The notes under the pieces were generated by a model. That model was not told the DNA's origin. It did not search any database and saw only the letters and a list, made by a program, of their open reading frames with translations. Made by a program: the position numbers and the translations under genes. Below are positions 48,731 through 57,633 of a stretch of DNA of 64,000 bases, piece by piece. Positions within the stretch are counted from its first letter, which is position 1, and each line of letters begins with the position of its first letter. The DNA lies in contig NZ_CP114040.1 of NCBI RefSeq assembly GCF_026965555.1, positions 4,154,001 through 4,218,000 of the forward strand, given 5' to 3'. This DNA comes from Nannocystis punicea. Lineage in GTDB: Bacteria > Myxococcota_A > Polyangia > Nannocystales > Nannocystaceae.

Positions 48731-49704
48731 ATGAACATGTCTCTTCGGACAGCGCCGGGGGCACCCGGCCGCTCGCCTTCATGTTCCCCGGCCAGGGCAG
48801 CCAGGAGCCCGGCATGGGCAAGGCGCTCGCCGAGGCGTTCCCGGCCGCGCGGCGCGTGTTCGCCGAGGCCGACGAGGCGCTCGGCGAGTCGCTGTCACAG
48901 CTGTGCTTCGAGGGCCCGGCCGAGGCGCTGGCGCGGACCGCCAACACCCAGCCGGCGATCCTCACCTGCAGCATCGCCGTGTGGACGGTGGTCACGAGCG
49001 AGCTCGGGCTGCAGCCGGCCGCGCTGCTCGGTCACAGCCTCGGCGAGTTCTCGGCGCTGGTCGCCGCGGGCGCGCTGTCGTTCGTCGACGCGGTCAAGCT
49101 GGTGCGTCTGCGCGGCCTAGCGATGCAAGAGGCCGTGCCCGCGGGCGTCGGCGCGATGGCGGCGGTGATGGGCGCCGACCCGGCCGCGCTCGAGCAGTGG
49201 TGCGAAGAAGCGAGCGTGGGGGGCGAGGTCGTCAGCCCCGCGAACGAGAACGGCGGCGGACAGATCGTGATCGCCGGTCACGCGGCGGCGGTCGACCGAG
49301 TGGTCGCGCGCGCGAAGGAAGGTCGCGCGAAAGCGATGAAGCTCAACGTGTCGGCGCCGTTCCACTGCGCGTTGATGCAGCCCGCGGCCGAGCGCGTCGC
49401 CGCTGCGCTCGCCGACATCGCCATCGCCGCGCCGCGTGCGCCCGTGATCGCGAACGTCGATGCCGAGCCGTATCCGCTGACGGAGGACCCGCAAGCCGTC
49501 CGCGATCGACTCGTTCGCCAGATCACCGGCCGCGTCCGCTGGGAGGCGAGCGTGCGAACGGTGATGCGCATGGATATCTCTCGCGGGCTCGAGCTCGGGC
49601 ACGGCAAAGTGCTCAGCAACTTGATTAAACGCATCGACAAGGGCTTCTCGCTCGTCGCCGTCGGTTCCCCGGCGGACCTCGATGTGCTAAAGCTCGGCAC
49701 CTAG
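48727..49704 (+). CDS. fabD: Malonyl-CoA:ACP transacylase
   Basis: Loads malonyl groups onto ACP. 325 residues with FMFPGQGSQEPGMGKAL, the active-site GHSLGEFSALVAAGAL (Ser near residue 103), and NVSAPFHCALMQPAAERV. The first 15 residues (NEHVSSDSAGGTRP) are extra and are encoded by a dyad-like stretch (ACATGTC and GGACAG arms, 48735-48752). The start overlaps the plsX stop; the stop TAG overlaps the fabG GTG. Strict coupling with plsX and fabG is likely. Confidence 0.97.
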   Translation: MNEHVSSDSAGGTRPLAFMFPGQGSQEPGMGKALAEAFPAARRVFAEADEALGESLSQLCFEGPAEALARTANTQPAILTCSIAVWTVVTSELGLQPAALLGHSLGEFSALVAAGALSFVDAVKLVRLRGLAMQEAVPAGVGAMAAVMGADPAALEQWCEEASVGGEVVSPANENGGGQIVIAGHAAAVDRVVARAKEGRAKAMKLNVSAPFHCALMQPAAERVAAALADIAIAAPRAPVIANVDAEPYPLTEDPQAVRDRLVRQITGRVRWEASVRTVMRMDISRGLELGHGKVLSNLIKRIDKGFSLVAVGSPADLDVLKLGT

Positions 49705-50501
49705 TGTCGGGCCACGAAGCCAATCCTCAAGCCAGGGCGCTGCCGCCGTCGCTCGCGCTCACCGGGCGCGTCGCGCTCGTCACCGGCGCCTCGCGTGGCA
49801 TCGGGCGGGCGATCGCTCGCCTGCTGGCGCAGCGCGGCGCGACGGTGGCGGTCAACTACGCCGCCCGCGAGGACGCTGCCCGCGAGCTGTGCGACGAGAT
49901 CGTCGGCGAGGGCGGCGCGGCCAAGCCGTTCGGGTTCGACGTCGCCGACGCCGCCGCGGTGGAGGCCGGTGTGCAGCGGGTCGTCGCCGAGCTCGGCGGC
50001 CTGCACATCCTCGTCAACAACGCCGGGATCTCGATCGACGCGCTGCTCATGCGCGCCTCGCCGGCCGACTTCCAGCGCGTGCTCGACGTGAACCTCAAGG
50101 GCGCGTTCTTCTGTGCCAAGGCGGCCGCTCGCCATTTGCTCAAGGCCAAGGCCGACGGCCGCATCATCAACATCAGCAGCGTGATCGGCGAGCAGGGCAA
50201 CGCGGGGCAGGCGATGTACGCCGCCGCCAAGGCCGGCATGCTCGGCCTGACCCGCTCGCTCGCCCGCGAGTTCGCCAGCCGCGGCGTGACCGTCAACGCC
50301 GTCACGCCGGGCTTCTTCGAGACCGACATGACCGCCGCGAGCGTCCACGGCGACGCCCGCGAGGCGCTGCTCAAGCAGATCCCGCTCGGCCGGATCGGCC
50401 GGCCCGAAGAGGTCGCCGAGGCCGTCGCCTATCTGGCCGCGCCGGCCGCCGCCTACGTCACGGGGCAAGTCCTCGCGATCAACGGCGGCCTGCGCATGTG
50501 A
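49704..50501 (+). CDS. fabG: 3-oxoacyl-[acyl-carrier-protein] reductase
   Basis: NADPH-dependent reduction of 3-oxoacyl-ACP. 265 residues: TGASRGIGRAIARLL near residue 28, LVNNAGISIDAL, the catalytic Ser-Tyr-Lys in INISSVIGEQGN and MYAAAKAGMLGL, and GFFETDMT. An N-terminal extension of about 20 residues precedes the Rossmann fold. GTG 49704 shares a base with the fabD stop. acpP follows after 58 bases and has its own Shine-Dalgarno sequence. Confidence 0.96.
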   Translation: MSGHEANPQARALPPSLALTGRVALVTGASRGIGRAIARLLAQRGATVAVNYAAREDAARELCDEIVGEGGAAKPFGFDVADAAAVEAGVQRVVAELGGLHILVNNAGISIDALLMRASPADFQRVLDVNLKGAFFCAKAAARHLLKAKADGRIINISSVIGEQGNAGQAMYAAAKAGMLGLTRSLAREFASRGVTVNAVTPGFFETDMTAASVHGDAREALLKQIPLGRIGRPEEVAEAVAYLAAPAAAYVTGQVLAINGGLRM

Positions 50502-50559
50502 GAGCCCGAGTTCATCCGCTTTGTTCGCCGCTTGTGACCCGTCTGGAGAGGGAACCAGT

Positions 50560-50805
50560 ATGACGACATCCGACATCGAGAAGCAGGTCATCGAAATCGT
50601 CCGTGAGCAGCTCGACGTGAAGCCCGAGGACTGCACGCTGGACAAGATCTTCACCGACGACCTCGGCGCCGACTCGCTGGCGATCGTCGAGCTCGTCCTC
50701 GCGTTCGAGGAGCACTTCGAGATCAAGATCCCCGACGAAGAGGTCGAGAACATCAAGACCGTCGGCGACGCGGTGAACTACATCCGCGCGCGCCGCAAGG
50801 CCTGA
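50560..50805 (+). CDS. acpP: Acyl carrier protein
   Basis: 81 residues, acidic, with the phosphopantetheine site DDLGADSLAIVELVLAFEE (Ser near residue 38) and the helix IPDEEVENIKTVGDAVNYI. ATG 50560 is chosen because GGAGAGGGA lies seven bases upstream. It sits between fabG and fabF as usual, carrying the growing chain for all the Fab enzymes encoded around it. Confidence 0.97.
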   Translation: MTTSDIEKQVIEIVREQLDVKPEDCTLDKIFTDDLGADSLAIVELVLAFEEHFEIKIPDEEVENIKTVGDAVNYIRARRKA

Positions 50806-50814
50806 GAGGTCCAT

Positions 50815-52053
50815 GTGACGGGGCGTAGGGTCGCGGTCACGGGAGTGGGGCTCATCAGCCCGCTGGGCGTCGGCAACGACGAGAACTGGCGGAGCTTGTG
50901 CGCGGGCAGGTCGGGGATCGGGCCGATCACGCGGTTCGACGCGAGCGCGATGACGACGCGCATCGCCGGCGAGGTGCGTGACTTCGACCCGACGCGCTGG
51001 ATCCCCAAAAAAGAGGTCCGGCAGATGGACCTCTTCATCCAGTACGCGATCGCGGCCGCGGCGATGGCGGTCGAGGACGCGAAGCTGGGGCCGCCCGACG
51101 ACCCCGAGCGCTTCGGCGTCTACGTCGGCGCCGGCCTCGGCGGCCTGCCGGTCCTCGAGGCGACGCACGACTCGCTGCGCGAGAAGGGGCCGCGCCACGG
51201 CATCAGCCCCTACTTCGTGCCGGCGATCATCGTCAACCTCGCGCCCGGACAGATCTCGATCCGCCACAACTACCGCGGGCCGAACATGAGCCACGTGTCG
51301 GCCTGCTCGACCGGCGCGCACAGCATCGGCGAGGCGTTCCACCTGATCGCCCGCGGCGGCGCCGACGTGATGATCGCGGGCGGCACCGAGGCCACGGTCT
51401 CGCCGCTGGCCGTCGGCGGGTTCGCGTCGATGCGGGCGCTGTCGACCCGCAACGACGAGCCGACGAAGGCGTCGCGGCCGTTCACGCTGAGCCGCGACGG
51501 CTTCGTCCTCAGCGAGGGCGCGGGGCTCGTGATCCTCGAGGAGTGGGAGCGCGCCAAGGCCCGCGGGGCCCGGATCTACGCCGAGATCGTCGGCTACTCG
51601 GCCACCTCGGACGCGCATCACATCACCGCGCCGTCGCCCGACGGCGAGGGTGCGCAGCGGTGCATGCGGCTCGCGCTGCGCGACGCCGGGCTCGCCCCCG
51701 AGGCGGTCGGCTACATCAACGCGCACGGCACCTCGACCAGCGCCGACGCGACCGAGACCGGCGCGATCAAGGCGGTGTTCGGCGAGCACGCGCGCAAGCT
51801 GGCGGTGTCGTCGACGAAGTCGATGCACGGCCACCTGCTCGGGGCCACCGGCGGGCTCGAGGCGGCGATCTGCGCCCTCGCGCTGCACCACCAGGTGCTG
51901 CCGCCGACCATCAACCTCGACGACCCCGATCCGGAGTGCGACCTCGACTACGTGCCGCACGAGGCGCGCAAGGTCGCGGTCGACGTCGCCCTCTCCAACA
52001 GCTTCGGCTTCGGCGGCACCAACGCGTGCCTCGTGCTCAAGCGAGTAGGCTAG
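50815..52053 (+). CDS. fabF: 3-oxoacyl-[acyl-carrier-protein] synthase II
   Basis: Elongating condensing enzyme. 412 residues with RVAVTGVGLISPLGVGND, the nucleophile in VSACSTGAHSIGEAF (Cys near residue 163), then the two His in YINAHGTSTSADATE and SMHGHLLGATGGLEA and the end NSFGFGGTNACLV. The GTG start lies ten bases after the acpP stop. rpiB follows after eight bases, extending the operon to unrelated functions. Confidence 0.97.
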   Translation: MTGRRVAVTGVGLISPLGVGNDENWRSLCAGRSGIGPITRFDASAMTTRIAGEVRDFDPTRWIPKKEVRQMDLFIQYAIAAAAMAVEDAKLGPPDDPERFGVYVGAGLGGLPVLEATHDSLREKGPRHGISPYFVPAIIVNLAPGQISIRHNYRGPNMSHVSACSTGAHSIGEAFHLIARGGADVMIAGGTEATVSPLAVGGFASMRALSTRNDEPTKASRPFTLSRDGFVLSEGAGLVILEEWERAKARGARIYAEIVGYSATSDAHHITAPSPDGEGAQRCMRLALRDAGLAPEAVGYINAHGTSTSADATETGAIKAVFGEHARKLAVSSTKSMHGHLLGATGGLEAAICALALHHQVLPPTINLDDPDPECDLDYVPHEARKVAVDVALSNSFGFGGTNACLVLKRVG

Positions 52054-52060
52054 GACGACC

Positions 52061-52501
52061 ATGCGCGTGCACCTCGGCAGCGACCACGCGGCGATCGACC
52101 TCCGGCGCGAGCTCGCGGCCGCGGTCGCGGCGTTCGGCCACGAAGTCGCGAGCGAGACGGGGCCGTCGGCGGCCAGCGAGTCGGTCGACTACCCGGACGT
52201 CGCGGTGGCCGTCAGCGGGCGCGTGAAGGCCGATCCGGGCTCGCTCGGCCTCCTGGTCTGTGGGACAGGTCAGGGCATGGCCATGGCGGCCAACAAGCAG
52301 GCGGGCATCCGCGCCGCGGTGGTGATGGATCCGTTCAGCGCGGCGATGGCCCGCGAGCACAACGACGCCAACGTGCTCTGCCTGGGCGCGCGGGTGGTCG
52401 GCGTCGAGCTGGCGAAGGTCCTGCTCAGGACCTTCCTCGACGCCCGCTTCGCCGGGGGGCGACACGCCCGGCGGGTCGAGAAGCTGGAGCCCGGGGGGTA
52501 G
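52061..52501 (+). CDS. rpiB: Ribose-5-phosphate isomerase B
   Basis: Interconverts ribose-5-phosphate and ribulose-5-phosphate; ribulose-5-phosphate is also the substrate of RibB in the riboflavin genes downstream. 146 residues: VHLGSDHAAIDLRREL, VDYPDVA, the active-site LLVCGTGQGMAMAANK and REHNDANVLCLGARV. The CGTGQG motif is written TGT GGG ACA GGT CAG, uncommon codons that recreate the dispersed dyad (CTGGTC-tgtg-GGACAG). nrdR follows after one base. Confidence 0.95.
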   Translation: MRVHLGSDHAAIDLRRELAAAVAAFGHEVASETGPSAASESVDYPDVAVAVSGRVKADPGSLGLLVCGTGQGMAMAANKQAGIRAAVVMDPFSAAMAREHNDANVLCLGARVVGVELAKVLLRTFLDARFAGGRHARRVEKLEPGG

Positions 52502-52502
52502 G

Positions 52503-53114
52503 TTGCTCTGCCCGGTCTGCCGCAGCGGGAGCATCAAGGTCCTCGACTCGAGGGAGAGTCGGGACGGCGGTGCGATCCGGCGGCGGCGGGCGTGCCTCGA
52601 CTGCAACCACCGCTTCACGACGTATGAGCGCATCGAGACGACCCCGCCGGTCGTGCTCAAGCGCGGCGGCGGCAAGCAGGCGTTCGACCGCAACAAGATC
52701 CGCGCCGGGCTGCAGCGCGTGTGTCACAAGCGGCCGGTCGACGACGAGCAGATCGAGGCGCTGATCGGCGCGGTCGAGCTGTGGGCCGCGACACGCGGGG
52801 AGCGGGAGATCCGCGCCGAAGAGATCGCCGATCGCGTCACCCGACTGCTCCGTCCGCTCGACCTCGTCGCGTACGTCCGCTACCTCGCCAGTCACGGCGT
52901 CTATCACAACGTCGACGAGTTCGTGCACCTCTTGAACCAGATGGAGAAGGCCGCGCACACCAGCCCCGAGGGCCAGCGCACGCTGTTCGAGATCGACGCG
53001 CGCGGGCAGATCCAGGTCAGCGCGCCGAGCCGGCTGTTCGTCGAGGCCGAGGACGAGGCTGACTCTGGGGACAGGTCGGCCGCGGCCGCGGTGCCGGACA
53101 GCGAGGTCTCGTGA
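52503..53114 (+). CDS. nrdR: Transcriptional repressor NrdR
   Basis: Zinc-ribbon/ATP-cone repressor of ribonucleotide reductase genes. 203 residues: the zinc ribbon (LCPVCRSG, CLDCNHRFTTYERIE) and ATP cone (VVLKRGGGKQAFDRNKIRAGL, then the segment with VRYLASHGVYHNVDEFV). Homologues are about 155-165 residues; the last 30 or so (EAEDEADSGDRSAAAAV, PDSEVS) are an added tail holding a 19-base sequence repeated exactly in the ribE tail. The TTG start is standard-looking (MLCPVC). Beside rib genes it follows the widespread nrdR-ribD order. The stop overlaps ribD (GTGA). Confidence 0.95.
   Translation: MLCPVCRSGSIKVLDSRESRDGGAIRRRRACLDCNHRFTTYERIETTPPVVLKRGGGKQAFDRNKIRAGLQRVCHKRPVDDEQIEALIGAVELWAATRGEREIRAEEIADRVTRLLRPLDLVAYVRYLASHGVYHNVDEFVHLLNQMEKAAHTSPEGQRTLFEIDARGQIQVSAPSRLFVEAEDEADSGDRSAAAAVPDSEVS
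53059..53077 (+). repeat. 19-base repeat, copy A (NrdR tail)
   Basis: CTGACTCTGGGGACAGGTC, identical to 55086-55104 in the ribE tail. Both copies are read in the same frame, as DSGDRS, outside the conserved domains. Confidence 0.85.
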
Positions 53115-54346
53115 TCACGCCGGAGCTGGCCGATCTGCTCGGCGGAGCGAGCGGGGTCGCCGACGACGGGCCGGCCGCGCTCGCGGCGGCGCTGGCGAGC
53201 GTGCCGACGGTCGGCGAGTCGGCCGAGGCGCGGGACGTTCGACTGATGGGCGCGGCCGTTGCCCTGGCCCGCTCCGGCACCGGCGCGACCTACCCGAACC
53301 CGTGCGTCGGCGCGATCGTCGTGCAGGGCGAGCGGGTCGTCGGCGCCGGCCGCAGCGCGGTCACCGGGGGGCCGCACGCCGAGGTCTCCGCGCTTTCGCA
53401 GGCCGGTGCGGCCGCGCGGGGCGCGACGGTCTACGTCACGCTCGAGCCGTGCTCGCACTTCGGTCGCACGCCGCCGTGCACCGGGGCGCTGATCGCCGCC
53501 GGCGTCGCCGAGGTCGTGGTCGGCGCGCTCGATCCGGCCGCCCACGCCGGCGGACGCGGCCTCGAGCTGCTGCGCGCGGCGGGCATCCGCGTGCGCCACG
53601 GCGTGCTCGCGGGCGCGTGCGCGTCGGCGCACGAGCACTACCTGCACCACGAGGCGACGCGGCTGCCGTTCGTGACGTTGAAGATCGCCTCGTCGCTCGA
53701 CGGCCAGATCGCGGCTGGCTCGGGGGACAGCAAGTGGATCACCGGCGAGCCGGCGCGGCGGCTGGGGCACTGGTTGCGGGCCCGTCACCACGCGATCGCC
53801 GTCGGCGCCGACACTGTGCTGCGCGACGATCCCGCGCTGTCGGTGCGCATGGTCACCGGCGTCGATCCGCTGCCGGTCATCTTCGACAGCGCGCTGCGCG
53901 TGGCGGGGGCAGTGAGGCGGCCGACGCTGTTGCGTCCGGGCACTGTGGTGCTGCACACCGGGCGCGCGCCGGCCTCGGCCCAGCGGGCCGTGGAGGAGCT
54001 GGGCGTGCGGCGCATCGAGCTGGCCGGCGACGCCGAGGGTCGGGTCGACGTCGGCGGGGCGTTGCAGGCGCTGGGCCAGCTGCCGCTGCGTTCGCTGCTG
54101 GTCGAGGGCGGCGGGCGGATGATCGCCAGCTTCGTCGCCGCCGGCGCGTGGCAGCGGTTCTATTGGTTCCATGCGCCGGTGGTGCTCGGCGACGGGAGGC
54201 CGGCGGCGGCGGGGCTCAAGGTCGCGGCGGTCGCCGACGCCATGCGGCTTCGTCCGCTGCTGCGCACCGACGTCGGGGTCGACGGGCTCACCGTCCTGAG
54301 CCCGCCCGGGGACCCCGCCGTGGACCCCGCTGAACGCGAGAGATGA
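53111..54346 (+). CDS. ribD: Bifunctional diaminohydroxyphosphoribosylaminopyrimidine deaminase / reductase
   Basis: Two successive steps of riboflavin synthesis. 411 residues: an N-terminal extension of about 40, then the zinc deaminase domain with GGPHAEVSAL and VTLEPCSHFGRTPPC, and a reductase domain with PFVTLKIASSLDGQIAAGSG, SKWITGEPARR, AVGADTVLRDDPALSVR and LLVEGGGRMIASF. The GTG start overlaps the nrdR stop. ribE follows after 60 bases, with no FMN riboswitch evident upstream of either. Confidence 0.95.
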   Translation: MITPELADLLGGASGVADDGPAALAAALASVPTVGESAEARDVRLMGAAVALARSGTGATYPNPCVGAIVVQGERVVGAGRSAVTGGPHAEVSALSQAGAAARGATVYVTLEPCSHFGRTPPCTGALIAAGVAEVVVGALDPAAHAGGRGLELLRAAGIRVRHGVLAGACASAHEHYLHHEATRLPFVTLKIASSLDGQIAAGSGDSKWITGEPARRLGHWLRARHHAIAVGADTVLRDDPALSVRMVTGVDPLPVIFDSALRVAGAVRRPTLLRPGTVVLHTGRAPASAQRAVEELGVRRIELAGDAEGRVDVGGALQALGQLPLRSLLVEGGGRMIASFVAAGAWQRFYWFHAPVVLGDGRPAAAGLKVAAVADAMRLRPLLRTDVGVDGLTVLSPPGDPAVDPAERER

Positions 54347-54406
54347 CGCGAGCGGCGGCCGCTGCGGGCCGTCGCACCGGCCGGTGATCTGTGCCATAAC
54401 CCCCGC

Positions 54407-55150
54407 ATGTTCACCGGCCTCGTGCGCGGCGTCGGCACTGTCGAGCGCGTGATCCCCGGCGCGCAGCGACGCACCTTCGTGATCGCCTACGCCCTGTCCG
54501 AGGGCGATCGCAGCCTCGGCGCCAGCGTAGCGATCTCCGGCGTGTGCCTCACCGTGGTCGCCTCGACCGCGCGCGACTTCACGGTCGAGGCGGCGTTCGA
54601 GACGCTGGCGGTGACGACTCTCGGCGAGCTGCGAACGGGCAGCCGCGTCCACCTCGAGCCGGCGCTGCGCCTCGGCGACGCGCTCGGCGGGCACCTCGTG
54701 TCGGGCCACGTCGACGGCCTCGCGCGCGTGCGCAGCCGGGTCGTCCGCGGCGACGCGCTCGAGGTGTGGTTCGACGTGCCGGCCGAGCTGGCGCGCTTCA
54801 TCGCCGTCAAGGGCAGCGTGTGCGTCGACGGCGTCAGCCTCACCGTCAACGAGGTCGACGCCCGCGGGTTCGCCGTCGGCCTGATCCCGCACACGCTCGC
54901 GGTGACGACGCTGGGCGAGCGCAAGGTCGGCGACGCGCTCAACCTCGAGGTCGACCTGATGGCCCGCTACGTCGCCCGCCTGCTCGGCGCCGGCGACGAG
55001 CCGGCCCGCGCCGCCGCGCCGCCGCTGACGCGCGAGGCCCTGGCCCGCGCCGGCTACCTCGGCGCGGCCGACTACCATGGCACACCTGACTCTGGGGACA
55101 GGTCCGAAGCGCCATGTCCCGAAGCACCTGTCTCTGAAGACAACCAGTAG
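54407..55150 (+). CDS. ribE: Riboflavin synthase, alpha subunit
   Basis: Dismutates two lumazines to riboflavin. 247 residues with the internal duplication of lumazine-binding domains: MFTGLVRGVGTVERV and VSGHVDGLARV at the two starts, each with a GVCLTV/GVSLTV and a TLG segment. Family members are about 200-220 residues; the extra 25 or so at the C-terminus (GTPDSGDRSEAPCPEAP, VSEDNQ) are a low-complexity tail formed by clustered dyad half-sites, including the 19-base repeat shared with nrdR. CATAAC lies shortly before the ATG as a possible -10. ribBA follows after nine bases. Confidence 0.94.
   Translation: MFTGLVRGVGTVERVIPGAQRRTFVIAYALSEGDRSLGASVAISGVCLTVVASTARDFTVEAAFETLAVTTLGELRTGSRVHLEPALRLGDALGGHLVSGHVDGLARVRSRVVRGDALEVWFDVPAELARFIAVKGSVCVDGVSLTVNEVDARGFAVGLIPHTLAVTTLGERKVGDALNLEVDLMARYVARLLGAGDEPARAAAPPLTREALARAGYLGAADYHGTPDSGDRSEAPCPEAPVSEDNQ
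55084..55145 (+). repeat. Dyad cluster and 19-base repeat, copy B (RibE tail)
   Basis: Contains the 19-base CTGACTCTGGGGACAGGTC (55086-55104), ATGTCC and the pair ACCTGTC/GACA near the end. Together they make up nearly the whole C-terminal tail of RibE. Confidence 0.75.
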
Positions 55151-55159
55151 CACACCATC

Positions 55160-56312
<1,153 letters not shown>

Positions 56313-56320
<8 letters not shown>

Positions 56321-57620
56321 GGCTGGCACGACGGACATGTCCCAGGGGACACGTCCGCGCGGCCGTCGCGTCCTGCTGATCGTCAGCGGCGGGATCGCGG
56401 CCTACAAGACGCCCGAGCTGGTGCGTGCGTTCGTCGCCGCCGGCTGCGAGGTCCAGGTGGTGATGACGCCGGCGGCCGCGGCGTTCGTCAGCGAGCTGTC
56501 CCTGGCGACGGTGTCGACCCGGCCGGTGCGCAAGCGGCTGCTCGACCCGGAGGAGGAGGGCCACGTCGGTCACATCGAGCTGGCCGACTGGCCCGACCTG
56601 GTGGTCGTCGCGCCGGCGACCGCCGACCTGCTGGCGCGAGCGACCGCGGGGATGGCCGACGATCTGGCGGCGACGGTGCTGCTGGCCACGCGCGCGCCGG
56701 TGCTGTGGGCGCCGGCGATGAACACCAACATGTGGCGCCACCCGGCGACGCAGGCCAACCTGGCGACGCTGCGCAGCCGCGGGGCCGAGTTCGTCGGGCC
56801 CGACCGCGGGCAGCTGGCGTGCGGGTGGATCGGCGAGGGCCGCATGATCGACCCGCCGCTGATCGTCGCCGCCGCGCTGGCGAAGCTCGAGGCTCGCGGT
56901 CCGTGGGCCGGCAAGCGCGTGCTGGTCTCGGCCGGGCCGACGCGCACGTACATCGACCTGGTCCGCTTCGTCACCAACGCGTCGACGGGGGCGATGGGGT
57001 TCGCGCTGGCCGAGGCGGCCCGGCACGCCGGCGCCGAGGTGACCCTGGTGGCCGGGCCGGTCGAGCTGGCGACGCCGCAGGGCGTGCGCCGCGTCGACGT
57101 CGAGACCGCGGAGCAGATGTACGCCGCGCTGGAGGGCGAGCTGTCCCAAGAGCCCTATGACTGGGTGGCCATGGTCGCGGCGGTGCAGGACCTCGAGGTC
57201 GACGGCGGGGCCGCGCGCAAGCTCGAGAAGGCCGAGCTGCTGACCCGGCTGCCGACGCTCGGCTGGCGAACGGCGCGCGACGTCCTCGCCGCGCTCACTG
57301 CCCGCTACGGCCGCGGCGCGCCGGCCGGGGCCCCGCGCTCGCGCTTCCTCGGGTTCGCGGCGCAGACGGTCGAGGATGGCCCCGAGGACAGGTTGCAGCA
57401 GGAGCTGATCCGCCTCGGCGAGGCCAAGCTGCGGGCCAAGGGCGCCGACGCGATCTTCGTCAACCGCGTCGGCGCGCCCGGGGTCGGCTTCGCGTCGGCG
57501 ACCAACGCCGGGCTGCTGCTCGCGTACGACGGCGAGGCGATCGCGGTGCGCGCCTCGGGCCCGCCGATCGCCAAGGCCGCGCTGGCGACCTGGCTGCTCG
57601 ACGCGCTCGTCACCACGTGA
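56313..57620 (+). CDS. coaBC: Bifunctional phosphopantothenoylcysteine decarboxylase / phosphopantothenate-cysteine ligase
   Basis: Two steps of coenzyme A synthesis. 435 residues: CoaC flavodoxin-like half with VLLIVSGGIAAYKTPELVR, HIELADWPDLVVVAPATAD, MNTNMW and the substrate-recognition CGWIGEGRM, then CoaB with VLVSAGPTRTYIDLVRFV, NASTGAMGFALAEA and KLEKAEL. The start is TTG 56313 or ATG 56337; the ATG lies inside a dyad (GGACATGTCC), so the family's insertion touches the translation start. It follows the rib genes closely and ends before the UDG gene by 13 bases. Confidence 0.93.
56333..56356. repeat. Dispersed dyad copy at the coaBC start
   Basis: GGACATGTCC-cagg-GGACACGTCC, with exact TGTCC-N4-GGACA in the centre. 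It includes the ATG at 56337 and encodes TDMSQGTRP. Confidence 0.7.
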
Positions 57621-57633
57621 ACGGGAGGATCTC

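Noticed and set aside
54347..54406. FMN riboswitch before ribE
   Set aside because: The 60-base gap is too short for the RFN element and shows none of its conserved stems.
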